This document shows positions 5,351-9,932 of a stretch of DNA of 9,932 nt, piece by piece (position 1 is the first letter of the stretch; each line of letters begins with the position of its first letter). Source of the stretch: a bacterium. Lineage in GTDB: Bacteria; Oederibacteriota; PGYV01; DSBP01. The position numbers were made by a program, and so were the translations under genes. Location of the stretch: the NCBI GenBank assembly GCA_011049465.1, contig DSBP01000124.1, forward strand, positions 1 through 9,932, read 5' to 3'. The notes under the pieces were generated by a model. That model searched no databases. It saw only the letters and a program-made list of their open reading frames with translations, and had not been told where the DNA came from.

Positions 5351-7155
5351 TCCGCGCTTCGCCTTTTAATATGCGCCCTTATTTCCCTAATCATCCTCTC
5401 CTCATTCTCCCCCCGCGCTTTGGAACGCAGGAGGTCATCAAGCGCGTTCTCATAATCCCCTGCTTCCAGATTAAACGCGGCGCGCTTATGATACAGCCCG
5501 TAATGGAGCGGGTATTTTTCCAGCATTTCACCGAGATAATCAACGGCAGCAGGCTTGTTCCTGTCCGCTATCAGCGATGCCAGAAGAAGCTGGGCCGCCT
5601 CAGAGGGATATTTTTCCGCGAATTCTTCAAGCTCGGCCACAGCAGAGCCGTGATTTGCAAGGTCATATCCTTTTTCCTCAAAAGGGTTTACATATTTAAA
5701 ATATCTTGCAACAGGCGCAGGCGTTACAAGCAGAATATACTTCCCGTCAAAATATGCGGGCTTGTACCCCATTTTCATAAGCACATCCCTTGACGGCGCC
5801 CCATCCTCAAGAAGAAAACTCCTGACCTTATGGTTTTCAATGGCGGCGTCAAACCCCTCTTCCGCGTTATAGACAGCATTATAAAGTTTTACCGCTTCAG
5901 CGCCTCTGCCCGCTGTCCTGTAATTGGGCCTTAACACATGCCTTGCCATGCCGTTATAGGCCGGGTTTGAGAGTATGTTTTCAGGCACAGTGGTGTTCCT
6001 TATAAACCTCAGCGCCTGGCCCGCGGGCGCGTAATCCGCCGGAGCCATAAACCGCATTCCCGTAAAAATAACCGTAAAAACCGCGAGAAAAACATAGACC
6101 GGATTTTTCACTCTCAATAAATCCGCCTCTGTCCACTGGCGCTTCCACACAAAATCCCACCTGAAGACAAGATAGACATAATAACTTAAAACCGGTACGG
6201 AGGCCGCCAGAAACCATGGAATATTTGAGCTGTCTTTAAGCGCCGCGCCAAAAAAGAATATGGCAATCATCGCGTCCTTAATAAACTCGCCGCGCCTGCC
6301 CACATCCGCTCCCTTCAGGTCATAAAGAATAATAATAAACATCACCGCGGAATACGCGAAAAAGAGCGTGTGATAAAGCCCTGTTTCCCCTCCAAAGGAG
6401 ATTCCGTTAAACCAGCCCGGCGTTGTCAGTTCCCTGTAAAAAGCCGCCGGCGCTTCAAGCAGGGACGGAGACAGCAGGCACGCGGCTGATGAGAATAACA
6501 GTGAGAGGCCGATCAGCCTGAAGTCATAGGCTTCCCTCTTTTCCGGCGACTCAAACACGTCAATTGCCCTGTATATCGCGTAAAAGAATATCATAGCCGG
6601 GCCTATTGCCGCGGAGTAATGCATGTTCGCCCACAGAAGCGTAATAAGCGGCAGTGAAAAATAGAGCTGCCGGTTGCGTTTCGACGGTTTTCTCTCAAGC
6701 ACATAAAGAAAAAACGCGATAAAAAGTATTGAAAAAGCCGCAGGACCGGCCGTAAACCAGCGTTCCATCAGAAAAACAGCGGCTATGGAAAACGGAAGGG
6801 TTATTGATATGTACTTTCCCTGCTGTCGCTTATAAACAACAAGATAGAGGGTGAAAAAACAAAACAGCATAAGAAAAAACTTCAGGAAATAAAGGTTTTC
6901 AGCGCCGACTATTGACGCGAACGAATAGATAAAAACATCATAAAGCCACGAACTCCTGTCCCATCCCGCCTTTTCGGTAAACGAAGAGGTATCTGCCTTG
7001 GGCAGCCCCATATCCCTCATTATCTCTTTTCCCTTTGCCATGTGTTCCCACGAAGCGTCCTGCATGTAGGAAGCCCTTGCGGCAAAAAACAGGGATATAA
7101 TCAGAATTACGGCAAAAAAAGCCTTCAGCAGGCTGCCTTTATCGTTTTCTCTCAT
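5347..7155 (-). CDS. GT-C-like polytopic membrane protein with periplasmic domain and C-terminal TPR repeats
   Basis: A 602-residue membrane protein with roughly 11-12 hydrophobic segments over residues 10-370. The first extracytoplasmic loop has the pattern D-x-S-W-x-H-x-A-x-G-K-x-I (Asp33, Trp36, His38), then L-P-x-A-D-T-S-S-F-T and a double-Trp stretch (65, 70) before a membrane helix. This resembles the loop of bacterial GT-C/PMT-like proteins of the 'D-W-H-G-I, P-D-SFT, W-WL' type. After the membrane part comes a globular region (about 375-490) containing NPAYNGMARH and ending in YFDGKYILLV. The tail (about 496-600) has TPR-like helix pairs (AAVDYLGEMLEKYP, ALDDLLRSKA). It starts with a GGGAGG ribosome site four bases before ATG and overlaps the preceding gene by ATGA. 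A role in sugar or lipid-linked donor transfer is inferred from family and neighbours, and the substrate is unknown. Confidence 0.85.
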   Translation of the reverse strand: MRENDKGSLLKAFFAVILIISLFFAARASYMQDASWEHMAKGKEIMRDMGLPKADTSSFTEKAGWDRSSWLYDVFIYSFASIVGAENLYFLKFFLMLFCFFTLYLVVYKRQQGKYISITLPFSIAAVFLMERWFTAGPAAFSILFIAFFLYVLERKPSKRNRQLYFSLPLITLLWANMHYSAAIGPAMIFFYAIYRAIDVFESPEKREAYDFRLIGLSLLFSSAACLLSPSLLEAPAAFYRELTTPGWFNGISFGGETGLYHTLFFAYSAVMFIIILYDLKGADVGRRGEFIKDAMIAIFFFGAALKDSSNIPWFLAASVPVLSYYVYLVFRWDFVWKRQWTEADLLRVKNPVYVFLAVFTVIFTGMRFMAPADYAPAGQALRFIRNTTVPENILSNPAYNGMARHVLRPNYRTAGRGAEAVKLYNAVYNAEEGFDAAIENHKVRSFLLEDGAPSRDVLMKMGYKPAYFDGKYILLVTPAPVARYFKYVNPFEEKGYDLANHGSAVAELEEFAEKYPSEAAQLLLASLIADRNKPAAVDYLGEMLEKYPLHYGLYHKRAAFNLEAGDYENALDDLLRSKARGENEERMIREIRAHIKRRSAE

Positions 7156-8735
7156 TGAGCCTCCCTGATAAGCCTTTCGGTTCGTTTATAAAGAGCAAGC
7201 CTTTTCCCGGATGCCGCTATGCTGTAGTTCTTCCCGATAATAGCCGAGAAAAAGCTGTCATCCACTCCCTGTTTTTTTACAAAGAATACAGGCGGGTAAT
7301 TTTCAAGTTCCATGACAGCTTCAGAGAAACTGTTTATAAAATACCCGTAAGGATGGGAATTAAGGAACCTTGTGCCCGGCCTGCACCCTGAATAAAAATA
7401 TACCGCAGGCTCATTGGGCCAGCAGAAAAGTTCATCTCCTTCTTTTTTCAGTCCTTTTATATAAAGTCCCATACTTTTCGCTTCATGCGCCTCAGCCCCG
7501 GCAAATGTCCTGTTTTTAATCATATAGGAATAACCTGCTGTTTTATAGAAAACAACCGTACCCGCAGCCGCCAGCGCTGCCAGAACAAACACCGCAGCAG
7601 CCTTCCCTGTTTTTCTTGAGGATATAAACCTGTACAAATCCGACAGCATTACGCCTGACATAAGCGCCATAAAGGGGACGAGAAGCAGAAAATAACGCGG
7701 GCTTCCGGCTTTTACAGCCGCTATAATCGCGAAGAGAGAGACAAAACAGAGAATGACAATCACAAAACCTGTCCTTTTCTTTGCCTTAACCTCCCTGTAC
7801 AGGCAGTACATAACACCGGCTGCGGGAAGCATATATGAAAAGACAAAATATTTTGTGTTTTCCGCAAACACATTAAAAAACTCCAGTTCCATTCTCTGCG
7901 CCAGGAAATAGATATTGTACGCAAGATTCGCCTCAACAAAACTTCCAAGCATGCCTTTGTATGCCGCATGTGCCGTGACGAGCAAGGCCATAAAAGCAAA
8001 TCCTGCAACAAGCCACGCTGTTTCTTTCATCCTTTTTTTTCTTCCCGAAAAGTATACCAGATAAACAACAAAAGCTATCGTGAGAGGCGCCGTGAGATAA
8101 GATGTATAAAAAGCCGCCGCAAGAAAGAAACCTGCCAAGAAACCGGTTGCGTGTTCGTACCCTCTTTCAGTTTCAATAACAAAAAGAAGCGCCAAGAAAA
8201 TAAAAAACTGCGAAAAAAGCTCGGTTTCCGCCAAAAAACCCCCATGAACAGGCGAATGAAAAAAAACAGCATATACAACAAGAGCAAACGCGGCGGTAAT
8301 TCTGCTTTTAGCAATGGCCCTCGCCAGCATATAAAATAAAATCATAGCCGCCGCAAAAAAACCTGCAGCCATGTTGCGTACGGCTGTATCAGCCGTTCCG
8401 CCGATTTTGAAGGCCATGGAGTATATGTAATGAATAAAAGGCGGTTTGTGATCAAAGACATCCCTGTAAAGAACGCCCCCGTTGTTTATTGTCTCTGCAG
8501 CGCAGGCATAAACAGCCTCGTTCCTGTCCAGGGGAGTGTCCGCGCTCAGCGTTCTTAATACAAGCACAAAAAAGACCATAACAATAACAAACACAAGCTC
8601 TCTCTTTGTCACAAAATCCGTCCCGGATTCAACAGTTTTTATGCGTTTATTTTTTTTAACATCCGTTTTTCTTTTAAACGCTTGTTTTGCCGCGGGCACA
8701 GGATTTCTTTTTTTTGCCTTCTTTACGCGCGCCAT
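7152..8735 (-). CDS. ArnT/PMT-like (GT39-type) membrane glycosyltransferase
   Basis: A 527-residue protein with about 11-12 membrane segments after a 45-residue cytoplasmic tail packed with Lys and Arg. The first long extracytoplasmic loop (about 66-105) reads T-P-L-DRNE-AVYACAAETI, then GGVLYRDVFDHKPPF, the hallmark of the PMT_2/ArnT-like family. That family transfers sugars from polyprenyl-phosphate donors to acceptors on the periplasmic face. The loop acidic residues are Asp70 and Glu73; where related proteins often read DRDE, this one has Asn72. Lys97-Pro98-Pro99 is kept. A soluble C-terminal segment of about 130 residues follows the last helix (LFCWPNEPAVYFYSG, then FFVKKQGVDD). ATG at 8733-8735 has a GGGAGG ribosome site about eight bases upstream. 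The next gene overlaps by ATGA, so the pair is translationally coupled. Acceptor and donor are unknown. Confidence 0.9.
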   Translation of the reverse strand: MARVKKAKKRNPVPAAKQAFKRKTDVKKNKRIKTVESGTDFVTKRELVFVIVMVFFVLVLRTLSADTPLDRNEAVYACAAETINNGGVLYRDVFDHKPPFIHYIYSMAFKIGGTADTAVRNMAAGFFAAAMILFYMLARAIAKSRITAAFALVVYAVFFHSPVHGGFLAETELFSQFFIFLALLFVIETERGYEHATGFLAGFFLAAAFYTSYLTAPLTIAFVVYLVYFSGRKKRMKETAWLVAGFAFMALLVTAHAAYKGMLGSFVEANLAYNIYFLAQRMELEFFNVFAENTKYFVFSYMLPAAGVMYCLYREVKAKKRTGFVIVILCFVSLFAIIAAVKAGSPRYFLLLVPFMALMSGVMLSDLYRFISSRKTGKAAAVFVLAALAAAGTVVFYKTAGYSYMIKNRTFAGAEAHEAKSMGLYIKGLKKEGDELFCWPNEPAVYFYSGCRPGTRFLNSHPYGYFINSFSEAVMELENYPPVFFVKKQGVDDSFFSAIIGKNYSIAASGKRLALYKRTERLIREAQ

Positions 8736-8784
8736 AATGGTTCCCTCCCTGTCAGAAATCTGTTTTTTTTAAGCCCCGACCCGC

Positions 8785-9582
8785 TCATGTTATTATTCCT
8801 CCGGCATATCCCACAACGCTTGAGAAATCTCCGCTTGTTTCGCCTGAATTTGTGTACCTGAGTATCCTCGCATCTTTTGCGCCCAGAATGAGCGCGGCGT
8901 GAAGCGCCGTATAAACCGCGGCCATGCCGCACATTGAGATATCGTGCCGGCCCACAACAGCGGCCATTGCCTCGGGGTCCATTTTTTCTATGGCTTCAAT
9001 TACAAGCGCGTCTTTTTTGCGCGCGCTCTCAGCGCTCTCATAATGGGTGAAATCCGTGGACGCGGCTATTAAAACATCCCTGTTTTTTACGGCTCCTGCA
9101 ATGGACTCTGCCGTATCTTTCAGCGATCCCAAATCATGAGTGCCGAGCGCCACCGGCACAATGGTAAAAGAACGTTTGAGCTCCTGTATTATGGGAAGCA
9201 TGACCTCAATTGAATGCTCAGCATCGTGGGCAAGCATGTCATTTTCTGCATATCTTGAATTTTTTATTATTTCATCGGCCACGGGCCCGTTTATCCGCAC
9301 ATCGCCGAGCGGCGTCCTCCACTCGCCGTCAGCCATGACAGCCACGGGCCTTCCCCTGCCCGTATGGTTCGGCCCGATGAAAATTATTATATCCGGAATG
9401 ACAACCGACGAGAAGACCTCGCCCGCGACAGCGCCCGAATATACATATCCCGCGTGGGGCGCGATTACAGCCTTTGCCTTAATTTTTTCTCCCGTCTCCT
9501 TAAGAAGGGCAGCAACCTGTTTTTTGAGCCTTGGCGCGTCTTTTTCATAAAATGTACCCGCAGCAACAGGAAATCTGAGCAT
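8785..9582 (-). CDS. Memo-like (AMMECR1-associated MEMO1 family) protein
   Basis: A 265-residue member of the Memo family (Pfam Memo), related in fold to metal-dependent dioxygenases; its role in bacteria is not settled. Metal-ligand motifs of the family are present: PHAGYVYSG (His43), GPNHTG (His73), STDFTHY (Asp177, His180) and the Cys in SMCGM (Cys218), counted from the chosen start. These match the His, His and Cys positions that bind metal in human MEMO1. I chose ATG at 9580-9582 because AGGAGG lies four bases upstream and the protein then opens with MLRFPVAAGTFY, as in the family. An in-frame GTG at 9616-9618 would lengthen it by 12 residues but sits inside the likely -10. It is first in a line of four same-strand genes, 49 bases ahead of the ArnT-like gene. 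Bacterial Memo genes often sit near radical-SAM AmrB-like or AMMECR1 genes; neither is in view. Confidence 0.93.
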   Translation of the reverse strand: MLRFPVAAGTFYEKDAPRLKKQVAALLKETGEKIKAKAVIAPHAGYVYSGAVAGEVFSSVVIPDIIIFIGPNHTGRGRPVAVMADGEWRTPLGDVRINGPVADEIIKNSRYAENDMLAHDAEHSIEVMLPIIQELKRSFTIVPVALGTHDLGSLKDTAESIAGAVKNRDVLIAASTDFTHYESAESARKKDALVIEAIEKMDPEAMAAVVGRHDISMCGMAAVYTALHAALILGAKDARILRYTNSGETSGDFSSVVGYAGGIIT

Positions 9583-9586
9583 CACG

Positions 9587-9592
9587 CCTCCT
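9587..9592 (-). promoter_or_regulatory. Ribosome binding site deciding the Memo start
   Basis: AGGAGG on the minus strand sits four bases before the ATG at 9582. It favours this start over the GTG at 9618, which has no such site. Confidence 0.8.
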
Positions 9593-9608
9593 GTAAAAAG
9601 TGTAATTG

Positions 9609-9637
9609 ATTTTATCACATTTTAAAGGATGGATAAA
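9609..9637 (-). promoter_or_regulatory. Candidate promoter of the Memo-glycosyltransferase operon
   Basis: On the minus strand TGATAAAAT (9617-9609) gives an extended -10 with hexamer TAAAAT, five of six matches to consensus. Seventeen bases upstream is TTTATC (9637-9632), only a weak -35. The start would be near 9602, about 20 bases before the Memo ATG. A near-palindrome (9638-9651) abuts the -35. Confidence 0.5.
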
Positions 9638-9651
9638 CAGGTAATTGCCTG
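9638..9651. promoter_or_regulatory. Near-palindromic site upstream of the Memo promoter
   Basis: CAGGTAATTGCCTG equals its own reverse complement at 12 of 14 positions. It lies directly upstream of the -35, where an activator or repressor could bind. No particular regulator can be named. Confidence 0.35.
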
Positions 9652-9697
9652 AAATAGTCTCCCCCTTAAGTTACAGCAGTGAATCACGGCTTTTGCA

Positions 9698-9728
9698 GCG
9701 CCCCGCCTTACCTGAGGTGGGCCGGCGC
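9698..9728. repeat. Imperfect GC-rich hairpin between the Memo operon and the right-hand gene
   Basis: GCGCC (9698-9702) pairs with GGCGC (9724-9728), GCC (9705-9707) with GGC (9720-9722) and ACC (9710-9712) with GGT (9716-9718) around a TGA loop, with small bulges. It lies 27 bases beyond the stop of the minus-strand gene on the right, so it could serve as that gene's 3' end structure. No T run follows it on either strand, so I do not call it a classical terminator. The rest of 9619-9754 shows no gene. Confidence 0.4.
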
Positions 9729-9754
9729 GGGTTATATATGTACTCTAATAAAAA

Positions 9755-9932
9755 TCACTTCACAACCGCGATTTTGCCCCAATGTTTCTGCCTGTCCTGC
9801 CCGGAGACTGCCTCAAGGCAGTACAAGAACACCCCGCTTGCCACTGCTTTCCCTGCGTTGTTCCTGCAGTCCCAGCTTATATGGTTATATCCCGCCTTAC
9901 CCTGCCCGCTCATTTCCCTCACCCTTTCCCCG
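9755..9932 (-). CDS. C-terminal end of a secreted protein with a FlgD/Ig-like tail, 5' part outside the window
   Basis: I translated the last 58 codons from the minus strand, open to the right edge and ending at TGA (9755-9757). The end reads HISWDCRNNAGKAVASGVF, then LYCLEAVSGQD and WGKIAVVK. This matches the closing strands of FlgD-type Ig-like domains (pattern W-D-x-R-N-x-x-G-x-x-V-A-S-G-V-Y-x-Y-x-L-E-A, ending K-x-A-V-V-K), which commonly finish large exported or cell-surface proteins in many bacterial phyla. Two positions often held by Gly and Arg/Lys in that pattern are Cys here (WDC and LYC), which could form a disulfide. The main body and its function are outside the window. A possible 3' hairpin lies at 9698-9728. 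Confidence 0.85.
   Translation of the reverse strand, partial: GERVREMSGQGKAGYNHISWDCRNNAGKAVASGVFLYCLEAVSGQDRQKHWGKIAVVK

Noticed and set aside
1..9932. CRISPR array, tRNA or rRNA gene, insertion sequence, prophage genes
   Set aside because: No regularly spaced repeats, no tRNA-like cloverleaf or rRNA stretch, and no transposase, integrase or phage protein in any frame I read.

Overview
The window looks like chromosomal DNA from a diderm (Gram-negative-type) bacterium. It encodes a lipoprotein, an outer-membrane beta-barrel protein with an export signal, periplasmic-facing glycosyltransferase-like membrane proteins, and the tail of a secreted protein ending in a FlgD/Ig-like C-terminal module. 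The GatCA genes indicate that Asn-tRNA and/or Gln-tRNA is made by transamidation. Coding density, ATGA overlaps and clear Shine-Dalgarno sites are typically bacterial. The style (Ig-like C-terminal tails, repeat-containing lipoproteins, PMT-like proteins with TPR tails) recalls poorly cultured phyla, but the sequence does not fix the lineage and I do not name one.

Layout. (1) Bases 1-1411, minus strand: gatC then gatA, with gatA running off the left edge. (2) Bases 1412-1652: a divergent intergenic region with a good promoter candidate facing right. (3) Bases 1653-4058, plus strand: a lipoprotein with two tandem beta-sandwich-like repeats, then a beta-barrel outer-membrane protein. The roughly 200 bases between the lipoprotein stop and the barrel signal peptide are formally open but rich in inverted repeats and may be a structured leader rather than coding sequence. 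(4) Bases 4089-4660, minus strand: a complete YefM/YoeB-type toxin-antitoxin module with its own promoter and a perfect palindrome over that promoter. (5) Bases 4754-9582, minus strand: a probable four-gene operon transcribed in the order Memo-like protein, GT39/ArnT-like membrane glycosyltransferase, second GT-C-like membrane protein with a TPR tail, and a single-pass membrane protein of unknown function. The last three genes are joined by ATGA overlaps. (6) Bases 9619-9754: promoter region and an imperfect hairpin. (7) Bases 9755-9932, minus strand: the C-terminal end of a secreted or surface protein.

How the genes may work together. GatC/GatA is housekeeping. The lipoprotein and barrel form a probable envelope pair, read from one promoter. 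The two GT-C-like proteins and the small membrane protein are so tightly coupled that they probably serve one envelope process, such as sugar transfer from a lipid-linked donor; the substrate cannot be read from the sequence. The parts that stand out are the structured leader before the barrel gene, the uncharacterised 198-residue partner in the glycosyltransferase operon, and a perfect 12-bp hairpin inside gatC.
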